DNA of 60,148 bases from an uncultured Blautia sp. (GCA_900542045.1 UQMI01000018.1:1-60148), one strand, 5' to 3'; counted from the stretch's first letter, positions 1-9,552 are shown. The notes: generated by a model not told the origin, from the letters alone. Translations and numbers: made by a program.

Positions 1-117
1 CACTTTTCAATCTGTTTTCCTCCCACTTTTTATCAAAAATCATACTTGCCCTATGTAAGATGTTTCTCGTTCCTTTTCGACCACTCATAATAAACAGATT
101 TTCCAAATTACTATATT

Positions 118-164
118 ACATTTCTCATGAATATACCACATTTCTCAGATAAATGTGCTATACT
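118..164 (+). promoter_or_regulatory. Direct-repeat operator and -10 box of the AraC-type gene
   Basis: The 10-mer ACATTTCTCA occurs at 118-127 and again at 138-147, exactly 20 bp apart (two helical turns). A TATACT -10 box follows at 159-164 and the expected -35 position overlaps the second copy, where no good -35 hexamer is seen. Direct repeats of this spacing next to the -35 are typical of AraC-family sites, so autoregulation by the downstream gene is a reasonable inference. Confidence 0.5.
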
Positions 165-195
165 GAGATTGACTGACTATAGGAGGTGTGTATTT

Positions 196-1428
196 ATGAA
201 CCACTCTTACTTAATGCAGCACGTTTCCCATCATCTGCATGCACTAATCCGCCGGTATTCCTTCCCGGGAACCCTTTTGGAAACAGCCTGTTCCCAGCCT
301 GATTTTACAGATCTGTTTTCCCCGTCCGAAGCCTTTTCTCTTTTTCCAATGGATTGGGATTATACAAATCTTCCCTGTATTCTCTCTGTCAATGGAAGCT
401 GTGCCTATACACTGGTGTTCAGTTCCCAACAATATTTCCTGCTGGGACCGGTTCGTTTTGCACAGCCGGTACATTTTTTGCTGGAACGATCTTTTCCGGA
501 AACTGCACCTGCCTGGGTCCATACAGTTCCCATCTGTGATTTCCAGGACTTTCTCACGGATGTCCTTCTGTTGTTTAATCTTTGCCGAGAAACCGTCTGC
601 ACCAGCCAGCAGCTGCTTCTGGCCAACTGTGTCCATCCGGAAACTGAAAAAACGCTTCGCGAATCCTTTTTTCGCCAGCTCTTTGAGAACCGGGAATCCG
701 GAAAAATACACAATCCCTATGACCAGGAAGTCCGGGAATTTACCAGTATCGAAAACGGGGATCTGGAGCAGCTGACGCAAAGTCTGTCGGAAGATTATCC
801 TGGTGAGATCGGCACACTGGCCAAATCACCTCTTCGCAATGCCAAAAACCGGGCTATTGTAGTGATTACCCTTGCCAGCCGATCCGCCATCCGCGGCGGC
901 CTCTCTCCGGAAATTGCTTTTTCCCTCAGCGATACCTATGTACAGCAGATTGAAGAATGCACCGATATTCCCACTGTATTTCATCTGTTCCATCTGGCAG
1001 AATTTGAATTTACCAGGATGGTCCGGGAAATCCGGGTACAAAAAGAAGGGATTCCTGTCAAAGACAAAAATCCCCATATCACCAAATGCAAAGATTATAT
1101 TTTCACCCACCTGCACGATAAGCTGACTGTCCAGAGCATTGCGGATTATCTGGGACTGAACGCCAATTATCTCTCCGGCCTGTTCCGGTCCTGTGAGAAA
1201 ATCAGTCTCCGTGAATTTATCCGCCGGGAGAAAATCAGCCTTGCCAGAAATCTTCTCCTCTATTCTCAATACTCTTACAGCGAAATTGCCAGTTATCTGG
1301 GGTTTTCTTCCCAGAGCCATCTGGGAAAATGGTTTAAAGAAGCCACCCACATGACTTTGCGCCAGTACCGCAATACCTATGGGGTCAGACATTCTACTCC
1401 ACACTGCGTATCCGGTCCACTACGCTGA
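196..1428 (+). CDS. AraC-family transcriptional regulator
   Basis: A 410-residue protein. The C-terminal ~100 residues (about 294-395) form a two-helix-turn-helix AraC DNA-binding domain, with the first HTH around SIADYLGLNANYLS and the second around SEIASYLGFSSQSH. The N-terminal ~290 residues match no sensor domain I can name, so the signal is unknown. The ATG at 196 is chosen over an in-frame upstream ATG at 127 because AGGAGG (181-186) sits at ideal spacing. It is the only plus-strand gene in this part of the window, and its 3' end overlaps that of the convergent ABC permease by 35 bp. Family assignment is firm; the target genes are not known. Confidence 0.9.
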   Translation: MNHSYLMQHVSHHLHALIRRYSFPGTLLETACSQPDFTDLFSPSEAFSLFPMDWDYTNLPCILSVNGSCAYTLVFSSQQYFLLGPVRFAQPVHFLLERSFPETAPAWVHTVPICDFQDFLTDVLLLFNLCRETVCTSQQLLLANCVHPETEKTLRESFFRQLFENRESGKIHNPYDQEVREFTSIENGDLEQLTQSLSEDYPGEIGTLAKSPLRNAKNRAIVVITLASRSAIRGGLSPEIAFSLSDTYVQQIEECTDIPTVFHLFHLAEFEFTRMVREIRVQKEGIPVKDKNPHITKCKDYIFTHLHDKLTVQSIADYLGLNANYLSGLFRSCEKISLREFIRREKISLARNLLLYSQYSYSEIASYLGFSSQSHLGKWFKEATHMTLRQYRNTYGVRHSTPHCVSGPLR

Positions 1429-3985
1429 CCCGACTGGAAAACCGATAAGATATGGTTGGCACCAGCACTGCGATCAAAAGCAGCAGAGGCATAGATACCA
1501 GAATCGGGAGCAGGGTGAAGTGATACTGGAAGAACGACATCTGTTCTGCCAGCAGGTGCACGCCTCCATAGCTGGCTGCCATGCCCACAGTCAGGCAGAG
1601 CAGAACCGTAACAATGGCATACCCGGCGCCTTCCCACTGCAGCATTTCCCGAAGCTGCCGCCCGGTCATCCCCACTGCCTCCATCATGGCCAGTTCCTGT
1701 TTTCTGGCCAAAATCGAAGTAACACACGCATTGATAAAATTCAGGATCCCGATCAATCCCAGAATAAAACTCAGCAATCCCCCAATCACCAGAAATGTAT
1801 TTTTCAGATTCTCGAATTCTTTCTCATAGACCGCCCGGGACATGAGGATCAGGTCTGGGTTCACGTTGTCGCAGTACTGGGTCAGCCACTGTTCCACCTG
1901 CTCCTGGGCGCCCTCTTCCACCTCCAGGATCAGCCGCAGGGGCCGGTAATCTGCACCGGCCAATTCCAGGAAAGCCCTGGAGGGAAGGATGAATTCTTCA
2001 TCGATCAGCCCGCTGCTTTTGGCTCCCATGGCATAGGACAGCGAACCGATGGCCAGCACTTCATATTCCTTTGTTACGGTCTGTTCCCCCTCTTCTCCGG
2101 CGGGCAGTTCCAGCTTCACCGTATCACCGATCTCATAGTAAGGCAGCGACATTTCCTGCCCGTCTTTTTCAAAGGTATCCTGATTGACGATAATATAATT
2201 TCCAGATGCAAATTTCTCCGGATCCAGGGTTCCTTCCTGAATCTCCAGATCCTCCCAGAGACTTTCGTCCACTGCGTAAATCCTGGAATTATAAGTCCTC
2301 TCCGATTCCATAAGGGCAATGGATTGGGCAAATACCGGATCCTGCAGATTGGGGTCCTGATCGATGATTGCCTGAATCCGCTGCCACTGTTCATCCGGCA
2401 CGTTCAGATGATTATAATCTCTGCAGTAAACACTTGCCACCGACTCTACCCCCTGCATCTGTTCCAGTGTCTCTTTCAGTTCCGGAGGAATCACATCATA
2501 ATTCAGATAACCACTTACCGATCCCGGGCGCTCCACGCCGGTCCAGGTCACTGACAGATCTCCTGCTACCTGATTTTCCAGAAATTTTTCCAGACTGAAT
2601 CCACGAACCATGGTATACACCGTGTTGAACAGGATCAGGCTTAGGGACAGAGACAGTACCGTCACCACAAACCGTTTTTTATTCCGTTTCAGATTCCCTG
2701 CCGCCATCTGTCTGGGCGTCACTTTTCTGGTTTTTTTCCTCTTTGCCGTTTTTTTGCTGCCCGGCTCTGTATAGCGCACCGCTTCCACCGGAGAAATGCG
2801 GGATGCAATCCGGCAGGGAAGGATACTGCTGATGGAAACAGTAAACAAAGTAAACGCCGCCGCTCCCACAAAAATCCAGGGACTGGCCGATACCTGATAC
2901 GTCATCTCACTCAATTCTGTGGTGGATAAAGCCACCGGAACAATACCATAACCGATCCCATATCCCAGCAAAAGTCCCAGGGGGATTCCCACCACACAGA
3001 GGATCATGGCCTGCCGGCGTACAATTTTGCGCAGCTGTCTGCCTGTGGTTCCAATGGTTTTCAGTAATCCGTAGAAGCGGATGTCGCTGTAGATATTGAT
3101 GTAAAAAATATTATAAATGATCAGGTATCCGGAAAAAGTGATCAGCAGCAGCAGTCCGCCCACCAGAATCAGGCTTTCTGTATCTACTCCGGAGAATCCG
3201 TAAGCCCAGTTAATCCCCACATTCGTAGTATCCGGATCAAATCCACACCGCTCCACCAGCTGGTCTGCCTTTTCCTCCAGATTCCAGGAATTGGAAAAAT
3301 ACACGCTGATTGACCAGTAGCCGTCCGGAGAAACCGTCTCCGTGCTCTCCTGCTGCTTCTGGGTCCAGGATACTGTGGGAACATCCACTTCCTGCTGGCA
3401 GAAGCTTCGGGAAACCAGACATTCCTGTGCATTGGCCGCCCGGTCTCCTTCCCAGAATCCGGAAAGGACAAAATCATATGATTTCGTTTCCCCTTGAATC
3501 TCAATTTCCATAGGTACCGCTGTCCCTACTTCATGGGGCAGCCCCAAAGCATCCAGTATAATGGTGCTCAGAGCGATTTCATTGAATTTTTCCGGCATTT
3601 TCCCTGTGGTGGGATAAGAAAAGCTCCATTTCGCATCCTTTTCTTCAAAATATCGCACTTCACACTGCAGGCCGCTTAATGCTTCATTTCTGGCAAATCC
3701 TGCCATGATATTATAAGAGCAGTCCGCGATCTTGCTGTCTTCTTTCACCACTTCCCAGTCCTGTGGCATCATGTATTTAAATCCTATATGGGCACTGGTT
3801 CCCACCTGGCGCATGGTCTGTTCCTGGGTAATTTCCACAATACTGCCACCCACCACAAACAACGCGGTAAACAATACGGCTGTCAGTACAATGGCAAGCA
3901 CCGCAATGAAATTCTTCTTTTTCTTTGCCAGCAGGATCCGCAGGGCCAGACGGCGGATCACAGGGCTGTTTTTTACCTTACCCAT
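1394..3985 (-). CDS. ABC transporter permease, FtsX/MacB type, two-repeat
   Basis: An 863-residue membrane protein with the layout of duplicated FtsX permeases: an N-terminal membrane helix (about 22-44), a large extracytoplasmic domain, a group of helices (about 285-400), a second amphipathic start near residue 440, another extracellular domain, and three C-terminal helices. Such permeases with one ATPase form exporters or lipoprotein/peptide-handling complexes, often in antimicrobial-peptide resistance. The ATG at 3985 is preferred because it overlaps the stop of the upstream ATPase gene by 8 bp, which suggests translational coupling. Substrate is not predictable. A two-component system about 2.2 kb upstream is a likely regulator. 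Confidence 0.9.
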   Translation of the reverse strand: MGKVKNSPVIRRLALRILLAKKKKNFIAVLAIVLTAVLFTALFVVGGSIVEITQEQTMRQVGTSAHIGFKYMMPQDWEVVKEDSKIADCSYNIMAGFARNEALSGLQCEVRYFEEKDAKWSFSYPTTGKMPEKFNEIALSTIILDALGLPHEVGTAVPMEIEIQGETKSYDFVLSGFWEGDRAANAQECLVSRSFCQQEVDVPTVSWTQKQQESTETVSPDGYWSISVYFSNSWNLEEKADQLVERCGFDPDTTNVGINWAYGFSGVDTESLILVGGLLLLITFSGYLIIYNIFYINIYSDIRFYGLLKTIGTTGRQLRKIVRRQAMILCVVGIPLGLLLGYGIGYGIVPVALSTTELSEMTYQVSASPWIFVGAAAFTLFTVSISSILPCRIASRISPVEAVRYTEPGSKKTAKRKKTRKVTPRQMAAGNLKRNKKRFVVTVLSLSLSLILFNTVYTMVRGFSLEKFLENQVAGDLSVTWTGVERPGSVSGYLNYDVIPPELKETLEQMQGVESVASVYCRDYNHLNVPDEQWQRIQAIIDQDPNLQDPVFAQSIALMESERTYNSRIYAVDESLWEDLEIQEGTLDPEKFASGNYIIVNQDTFEKDGQEMSLPYYEIGDTVKLELPAGEEGEQTVTKEYEVLAIGSLSYAMGAKSSGLIDEEFILPSRAFLELAGADYRPLRLILEVEEGAQEQVEQWLTQYCDNVNPDLILMSRAVYEKEFENLKNTFLVIGGLLSFILGLIGILNFINACVTSILARKQELAMMEAVGMTGRQLREMLQWEGAGYAIVTVLLCLTVGMAASYGGVHLLAEQMSFFQYHFTLLPILVSMPLLLLIAVLVPTISYRFSSRVSVVDRIRSVE

Positions 3986-4658
3986 TGTTCTCACCGCCTT
4001 TGATCCTGCCGTCCTCGATCCGCAGAATCCGATCGGAGAGCTGGGCAATTTCTTCGTTATGGGTAATCATGACCACTGTCTGTCCGAACCGCTCACTGGT
4101 CACTTTCAACAATCCCATCACATCCTGACTGGTTCTGGAATCCAGGTTTCCCGTTGGCTCATCTGCCAGGACAATGGCCGGTTTCGTAGCCAGAGCTCTG
4201 GCAATGGCCACCCGCTGCTGCTGTCCTCCGGACAGCTGGCCGGGCAGACTGTTCTGCCTCTCTGTCAGTCCCAGCACCTTCAGGATTTCTTTTATATAAG
4301 CCTCATCCACCGGATTGCCGTCCAGCTGGATGGGCAGCACAATATTCTCATACACATTCAGAACCGGCACCAGATTATAACTCTGAAATACAAATCCAAT
4401 CTTTCTCCGCCTGAAAATACAGAGGGCATCGTCTTTCAGGGAGAAAATATCTTTGTCATCCACCCAGACTTTTCCCGCTGTGGGCCGGTCCAGCCCTCCC
4501 AGCATATGCAGCAGGGTGGATTTTCCGCTGCCGCTGGTACCCACCACCGCCAGAAATTCTCCCCTGTCCACTGTGAGGTTCACCCCATCCAGAGCATGCA
4601 CCTGATTCTCTCCCTGCCCGTAATACTTTTTCAGATTCTCCGTCCGTAAGATATCCAT
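3978..4658 (-). CDS. ABC transporter ATP-binding protein (LolD/MacB-like)
   Basis: A 226-residue nucleotide-binding subunit for the FtsX-type permease downstream. Walker A (GTSGSGKST) lies near residue 40, the signature LSGGQQQR near 140 and Walker B with D-loop ([10 protein letters not shown]) near 160, followed by the switch histidine (MITHNEE). Length and spacing are typical of the MacB/LolD subfamily that partners FtsX permeases. The start at 4658 is chosen for a GGAGGACAG ribosome site directly upstream; the reading frame extends further 5' but without a better site. Gene and permease overlap by 8 bp and form one operon. Confidence 0.95.
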   Translation of the reverse strand: MDILRTENLKKYYGQGENQVHALDGVNLTVDRGEFLAVVGTSGSGKSTLLHMLGGLDRPTAGKVWVDDKDIFSLKDDALCIFRRRKIGFVFQSYNLVPVLNVYENIVLPIQLDGNPVDEAYIKEILKVLGLTERQNSLPGQLSGGQQQRVAIARALATKPAIVLADEPTGNLDSRTSQDVMGLLKVTSERFGQTVVMITHNEEIAQLSDRILRIEDGRIKGGENNG

Positions 4659-4776
4659 ATTCTGTCCTCCTTCTATGATGTCCGCCTCCATAAGCCAGAT
4701 CACAGATCTCCGCAAAGAATCCCATACCCGTACGTTCTTTCCTGCATCTGCTCCCTGACTTCCCGGCATCTTCTTA

Positions 4777-4822
4777 TCTGTTATCTTACTTCTGTTATCT
4801 TACCAGATTCTTTCGAGAATCT
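4777..4822 (-). promoter_or_regulatory. Direct repeats and palindrome upstream of the ABC exporter
   Basis: Two exact 12-mers TCTGTTATCTTA (4777-4788 and 4791-4802, 14-bp period) are followed by the palindrome AGATTCT-TTCG-AGAATCT (4805-4822). The block lies about 120 bp upstream of the ATPase start, between it and the DUF4143 gene. No T-run follows the palindrome, so it is not a terminator. Tandem copies of this kind are common response-regulator sites; binding by the two-component regulator encoded at 7083-7751 is an inference. Confidence 0.4.
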
Positions 4823-4856
4823 AACAGTTTTGAAAGAATTTTGCTTGGAAAAAGTA

Positions 4857-6056
4857 TTAGTATCTGTCACTTAGCAGAAAATCTACCATATGCATAATTT
4901 TTACACCTCTAATATTTCCTGCTGCCAGTTCATCCAGCGTTACTACATATTTTGGGTAGTGGTCTTTGATTTCAAGGAGATTTGCAATCTCCCTGTCAGA
5001 TTCCTCCGGCAAGCTGCGGCACACCTGTACATAGATACGCTCGTCACGCCGCACTGCCACAAAATCAATCTCTTTCGCTTCATTTTTCCCGATATAGACT
5101 TCATAGTCTCTTCGCCTCAATTCAAAATAAACAATATTTTCCAACATAGCCGCAATTGACTTTGGATTAAAGCCCATAATACAATATTTCAGAGAAGGGT
5201 CCGCCAAATAAAATTTTTCCTGTGTTTTCAGCACAGATTTTCCCTGCAAATCATATCGTTGACAGCGATAAATAACAAAAGCCTTTTCCAGCCAGCTCAG
5301 ATAATTATACACCGCTTCAACAGATAGAGAACGCCCCTCGCTTTTTAGAAATTTTGCGATAGCATTGGCTGAAAAGGTTTTGCCGATATTTTCAATGATA
5401 TACTTTACCACACGATTGAATAAATCAAAATTCATAATATGGTGCCGCTTTGTAATGTCGTTCGTGATAACAGAGTTATAGATTCCCTCCACGATCTGAT
5501 AAGCAGAACGTTCATCAAAGCTTCCACGCGCTACAATCGGGAAACCACCCAGACGCAAATATTCATTCAGCAATTCTTTTGGAGAACGTGAATCCATTTT
5601 TTTGAAATCCATATACTCAGCAAATGACAATGGATAAACTGGAATAGAGATATACCGTCCCGTCAGATAAGTAGAAATCTCACTTGACATAAGCCTGGAA
5701 TTGGAACCGGTCACATAAATATCCGTATTCGCATTTTCCAGCAGACTATTAACAGCTTTCTCCCAATTGTCAATTTCCTGCACTTCATCCAGCAGAAGAT
5801 AATAACGCCCATCCTCGGTCATCTGCTCTTTAATGGCGCGATGCATATCCTTATCATTCATTCCATCATCAACATCCTCTGATGTATAGCATATACTGAT
5901 AATGTAGTCTGCAGCGATCCCACTTTCCATCAGATCATCACGCAGCATTTCCAAAATCGTAGACTTCCCGCTTCGCCGAATCCCCGCTAATATTTTAACC
6001 AGCGGAACATCACGATAAATTTTCAGTTTTTCCATATATTGCGGTCGGATAATCAT
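4857..6056 (-). CDS. AAA ATPase with DUF4143 domain
   Basis: A 399-residue protein of the AAA_14/DUF4143 family. Walker A is GIRRSGKST at residues 25-33 and Walker B is around YYLLLDEVQE near 90. A conserved TGSNSRLM segment follows near 115-122, and the C-terminal half has the nuclease-like fold typical of DUF4143 (pattern EIDFVAVRR near 340). These proteins are widespread in gut anaerobes and archaea, usually as single mobile-looking genes of unknown role. The gene has its own promoter (6082-6111), is more A+T-rich than its neighbours, and separates a two-component system from the ABC exporter it probably controls, which suggests later insertion. Confidence 0.9.
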   Translation of the reverse strand: MIIRPQYMEKLKIYRDVPLVKILAGIRRSGKSTILEMLRDDLMESGIAADYIISICYTSEDVDDGMNDKDMHRAIKEQMTEDGRYYLLLDEVQEIDNWEKAVNSLLENANTDIYVTGSNSRLMSSEISTYLTGRYISIPVYPLSFAEYMDFKKMDSRSPKELLNEYLRLGGFPIVARGSFDERSAYQIVEGIYNSVITNDITKRHHIMNFDLFNRVVKYIIENIGKTFSANAIAKFLKSEGRSLSVEAVYNYLSWLEKAFVIYRCQRYDLQGKSVLKTQEKFYLADPSLKYCIMGFNPKSIAAMLENIVYFELRRRDYEVYIGKNEAKEIDFVAVRRDERIYVQVCRSLPEESDREIANLLEIKDHYPKYVVTLDELAAGNIRGVKIMHMVDFLLSDRY

Positions 6057-6081
6057 ATTCCTTCCCCCTAGTCTTTTTATC

Positions 6082-6111
6082 AGTATATCCGAAAAACTCT
6101 TATGAATTCAA
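6082..6111 (-). promoter_or_regulatory. Promoter of the DUF4143 ATPase gene
   Basis: On the minus strand TTGAAT (6111-6106) and TATACT (6087-6082) are separated by 18 bp, 26 bp upstream of the ATG, with a GGGGGAAGGA ribosome site in between. Read directly from the sequence; not experimentally confirmed. Confidence 0.6.
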
Positions 6112-6229
6112 TAGTTTTTTCTCTTAATCCGTAAAAACTTTTTATTTATTGATATTCTTTCGGTGCAAATAGTAATAAATGCATCTCCATTCTGTACTGT
6201 CTGCCTTCAAACTTTTCATATAAATCTGT

Positions 6230-7077
6230 CTATTTTGACAAATATATCTGGAAAATACTTCCGCCTTCCCGTCCTGCAGCAGCTTTGATAAATCCGCCTT
6301 CCTGGGTCAGGATCTCCCGGGTCAGATACAGTCCCAGGCCAAGCCCGTCTTCTCCCTGTACCCTTGGACTTCGGTAGAAACGATGGAAAATCTGAGCCTG
6401 CTCCTGTTCCTGGATGCCAATCCCCTGATCTTCCACTGAGATTCGCACAAACATTTCGTATTCCTCTGCCCGGATGCGAAGGACAGACCTCTCCGGTGAA
6501 TATTTTATGCCATTATCCACCACATTGCAAAGTGCCTCAGAGGTCCATTTGGGATCGAAACAGGCCTCTATGGACAGCCCTGCCCGATTTTCCAAACGGA
6601 TTTTTGTTCGTTTTTTCAGCGCCTTTTCCTGCATCTGCTCTGCCACATATTCCAGCATGGGCAAGACCTGGTTCTTCTGTGGATGCACCTGGATAACCCC
6701 CGTTTCCAGGCGGGACATGGTGATCAGAGACTGAATCAGGAATTCCAGACGTTCCGCCTGCCCCCACAGGCTTTCTGCCAGGACTCTGGCATGTTCCGGA
6801 AGATCTTCCTCACGAAGCAGTTCCGTATAAAGCTTAATGTAGACAGGGGTGTCCGGGTCTGGTGAGAAATATCGGCAATCAGTCCCCGCAGCACTTCTCT
6901 TTCTTTCTCGATCTGTTCACGGGCCTGGACAGAACCTGTAAGATACTGCTTCCATTTGGCTTCCAGACAGGACAGCTCTGTTTCATCGTAATCGCCTTCC
7001 ACAAAGGTGCCGCTGATGGCAGCGTCTACCATTTCACTCAGGACCCGGTACGTAGAGCCAGGCATATGCAGTCTCAT
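6230..7077 (-). pseudogene. Sensor histidine kinase, frameshifted
   Basis: The two parts of one kinase lie in different frames. The 5' part carries the phosphoacceptor H-box (ISHQTRTPLS) and the 3' part the N box (NVVDNGIKYS), G1 box (DQGIGI) and G2 box (GLGLGLYL). Just after the H-box the coding continuity is lost at about 6840/6841: adding one base restores the family-typical stretch (x)IKLYTELLRE and an open frame through to MSRLETG. So this is a one-base deletion or a sequence error. The rebuilt protein is about 280 residues with no membrane helices, so it would be a cytosolic kinase. It starts 6 bp after the response regulator stop, with a GGAGG site. If the deletion is real the kinase is inactive. 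Confidence 0.8.
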
Positions 7078-7082
7078 GCCCC

Positions 7083-7751
7083 TTATTCCTCCTTCCACAG
7101 ATAGCCGACGCCATATACGGTCTGAATATGCACCGGTCTGGACGGATTGTCCTCCAGCTTTGCCCGCAGACGGCTGATGGTTACAGACAGAGCATTTTCA
7201 TCCACATATTCTGCTCCATCTGTCCACAGACGATCTGTCAGGACTTCCCTTGGCAACACCTGTCCCCGGTTTTCCACCAGAAGTTTTAAAAGCTTCTGTT
7301 CTGTTTTGCTCAGGATGATCTCCTGGCCGTTTTTCGAATACTCCATCTGGGAAAAAGAAAACCGGAATCCATCGCAGGCATACACGCCGGCAGACTGCCT
7401 TCTTCTGACCAGATTGGCGATCCTGGCCCGCAGAACTGCCAGGGAAAACGGCTTGGTCACATAATCATCCGCCCCCAGTTCCAATCCCATAACTTCATTC
7501 ATTTCCCGGTCATTGGCCGTAAGAATCAATACCGGAACCTGACTCCGGCTCCTGACATACTGAAGAAGATCATAGCCGCTTCCATCCGGAAGGTTCAGAT
7601 CCAGGATCAGAAGGTCATATTTTTTCCTGTCAAATTCTTCTTTTGCTTTCTTTAATGTAAAACACTGGGTAAAAAGGTTCTCCTCCCCACCCAGTGCCAG
7701 ACAAATACCGTCACTTAAAGTCCGGTCATCTTCAATAATCAAAATGCGCAT
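7083..7751 (-). CDS. OmpR-family response regulator
   Basis: A 222-residue regulator. The receiver domain (1-~115) has the acidic pair EDD near residue 7-9, the phosphoacceptor Asp in LILDLNLPDG near 51, the Thr in LTANDREM near 80 and the Lys in YVTKPFS near 100. The C-terminal winged-helix domain (~125-222) ends with the family-typical YGVGYLWKEE. It is the first gene of a pair with the frameshifted kinase (gap 5 bp). Its likely target is the ABC exporter at 1394-4658, now separated from it by a DUF4143 gene; that link rests on the common arrangement of such regulators next to FtsX-type exporters. Confidence 0.95.
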   Translation of the reverse strand: MRILIIEDDRTLSDGICLALGGEENLFTQCFTLKKAKEEFDRKKYDLLILDLNLPDGSGYDLLQYVRSRSQVPVLILTANDREMNEVMGLELGADDYVTKPFSLAVLRARIANLVRRRQSAGVYACDGFRFSFSQMEYSKNGQEIILSKTEQKLLKLLVENRGQVLPREVLTDRLWTDGAEYVDENALSVTISRLRAKLEDNPSRPVHIQTVYGVGYLWKEE

Positions 7752-7778
7752 TCCACACTCTCCATTTCTGCGGAGCCA

Positions 7779-9407
7779 TCAGCATAAACCCAGGCGTCTG
7801 CCGATTCCTGCAATGGTCCTTCCTCCCGGAAAACCAGCCAGATCTTCCGCCGATGGCTTTGCAATGAACAGATATCCAAGGAAATAAGCCACTACCGCCA
7901 GAGCAATGGCCGGCACCAGCGCCACAACCAGCCCCAGACGTCCCTGGGGAAGGAAAAAGTGCAGCAGATAATATACGCCGGCTGCAAGAATTCCCATGGG
8001 AATAGATGCCAGCAGCGGCGCCAGGTATGCATAACGCCAGGGGTTCTTGTAACCCATATATTTTTTCATGGCTCTGTCATTCAGCACGCACATAACAACA
8101 GCATAGAGCACCATGGCCAATACCACCGCATAAAGCCCCAGATCTGTGGTCAGGAGCAATACAGCCAGCAGCACCACATCCGCTGCCAGAGCAATGGCCG
8201 CATGCAGCATAGGCAGATTGGGTTTACCAATCCCCTGCAGCACTCCATTGGAAATATTTGACATTCCATTGAGAATGATCGTTACTGCTCCAATCATCAT
8301 TAATTGTGCCGCGTGTCCTTCTGTATGGGGAAAGATCAGTTCCGTAATTGGCTGTGCCAATACAGCCAGTCCTACGGCAGATGGAATAGAGATCAGCATA
8401 CTGACCCAGGTGGCCTGATCGGTCTTGGCATTTGCCATTTTCCGGTCTCCTCTGGCATAATGGGCAGAAACCTCCGGAATCATGGAAGTAGGAGCCGTAC
8501 TTGCCAATGTCAGCGGGATGTTGATCAGGGTCATATAATACCCATATTCTGCATATAGAGCGGAAGCCCCCTCCACCCCTTTCACATCCATAATAATGGT
8601 AAACATATAGCTGTTGATCGTACCATTTACATTGTAAATGAAAGAACTGAATATGATCGGAGAAATAATAAATAAAATCCTGCGGAAAAGCACTCCCATG
8701 CTCTCGTCCTTGGAAACCCGGTCCCTGTGTACTCTCCTGCGGATAGTCCTTCGATTGATCCCATAGACCAGGAGCATAAACAGCAGCGCAGACAGCACTC
8801 CCGCTCCTGTACCGATGGTGGCTCCGGCAGCGCTCCACCGATGTACCACATCGTTGGCCTCTCCGGCAAAATGCACCACCATAAAATGTGTCATGGCCAA
8901 TGCCACTACTGCCACCATGATCTGCTCCACAATCTGCGAAATGGAAGTAGGCATCATCTTCCGGTAAGCCTGAAAATAGCCTCGCAGAACTCCAAGGATT
9001 CCGGAAAAAAAAATTGTCGGAGCCAGCATCTGCAGTGCCAGACTGGCATTCTGCATATTATCCGGAACCAGAAATTCCGCACCGAAAAAGCAGACCGCAG
9101 CCACAATGCCTCCGGCAACCACCGCATACAGCAGGGCGCAGTAAAAAACTCTCTGTGCATCCCGGTATCGATGGAAGGTAAGTCTCTCCGCCATGATCTT
9201 TGAGACCGCCTGCGGTATGCTGAAGGATGCGATCATCAGCAGGATAAAATAAATATTCTGCGCAAACTGAAAATAACCAAAGCCCTCGTTTCCCAGCATA
9301 TCGGAAAGGGGACTTTTGTATATCATTCCTATAATCTTAGATACTAACGCTGCAACCATTAAAAAGGATGCATTTTTCACCAATGTATTGTCCTGTTTTT
9401 TTCCCAT
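7779..9407 (-). CDS. Polysaccharide/lipid II-type flippase (SpoVB/MurJ-like, MOP superfamily)
   Basis: A 542-residue protein with about 14 predicted membrane helices, starting with the SpoVB-like N terminus LVSKIIGMIYKSPLSDMLGN and containing the YFQAYRKMMPTSISQ segment typical of the SpoVB/YtgP branch of the MOP superfamily. Members move undecaprenyl-linked precursors across the membrane in cell-wall or cortex synthesis. YtgP/MurJ-type lipid II flippase activity is likely but cannot be separated from SpoVB function by sequence alone. A second, shorter SpoVB-like gene occurs at 34546-35868. A GGACGAG ribosome site precedes the ATG. Confidence 0.88.
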   Translation of the reverse strand: MGKKQDNTLVKNASFLMVAALVSKIIGMIYKSPLSDMLGNEGFGYFQFAQNIYFILLMIASFSIPQAVSKIMAERLTFHRYRDAQRVFYCALLYAVVAGGIVAAVCFFGAEFLVPDNMQNASLALQMLAPTIFFSGILGVLRGYFQAYRKMMPTSISQIVEQIMVAVVALAMTHFMVVHFAGEANDVVHRWSAAGATIGTGAGVLSALLFMLLVYGINRRTIRRRVHRDRVSKDESMGVLFRRILFIISPIIFSSFIYNVNGTINSYMFTIIMDVKGVEGASALYAEYGYYMTLINIPLTLASTAPTSMIPEVSAHYARGDRKMANAKTDQATWVSMLISIPSAVGLAVLAQPITELIFPHTEGHAAQLMMIGAVTIILNGMSNISNGVLQGIGKPNLPMLHAAIALAADVVLLAVLLLTTDLGLYAVVLAMVLYAVVMCVLNDRAMKKYMGYKNPWRYAYLAPLLASIPMGILAAGVYYLLHFFLPQGRLGLVVALVPAIALAVVAYFLGYLFIAKPSAEDLAGFPGGRTIAGIGRRLGLC

Positions 9408-9462
9408 CTTCTCGTCCTTTATTTTAATTCCGTTACGTCAAAATCAGAGGATCATGCTCTGC

Positions 9463-9541
9463 AGACTCTTCCGCCTGCAGCTGGAGCCATTGGTGACAGT
9501 TTTCTCTGCCGCCGCAGTACGATCCCCGCGGAACATTTTCG
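9463..9541. repeat. Dispersed structured repeat, copy A (core only)
   Basis: This stretch between the flippase start and the ung stop aligns over about 78 bp with 14321-14399, sharing blocks such as CCGCCTGC, CCGCCGCAGT, CGATCC and CGCGGA with many substitutions between them. It is the core half of the element without the flanking hairpin arms seen in copy B. Confidence 0.55.
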
Positions 9542-9552
9542 CTTCTGGTATT

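Noticed and set aside
1379..2554. A 391-codon plus-strand open frame
   Set aside because: It is antisense to the FtsX-type permease and rich in Gln/His, as expected for the reverse strand of a real gene.
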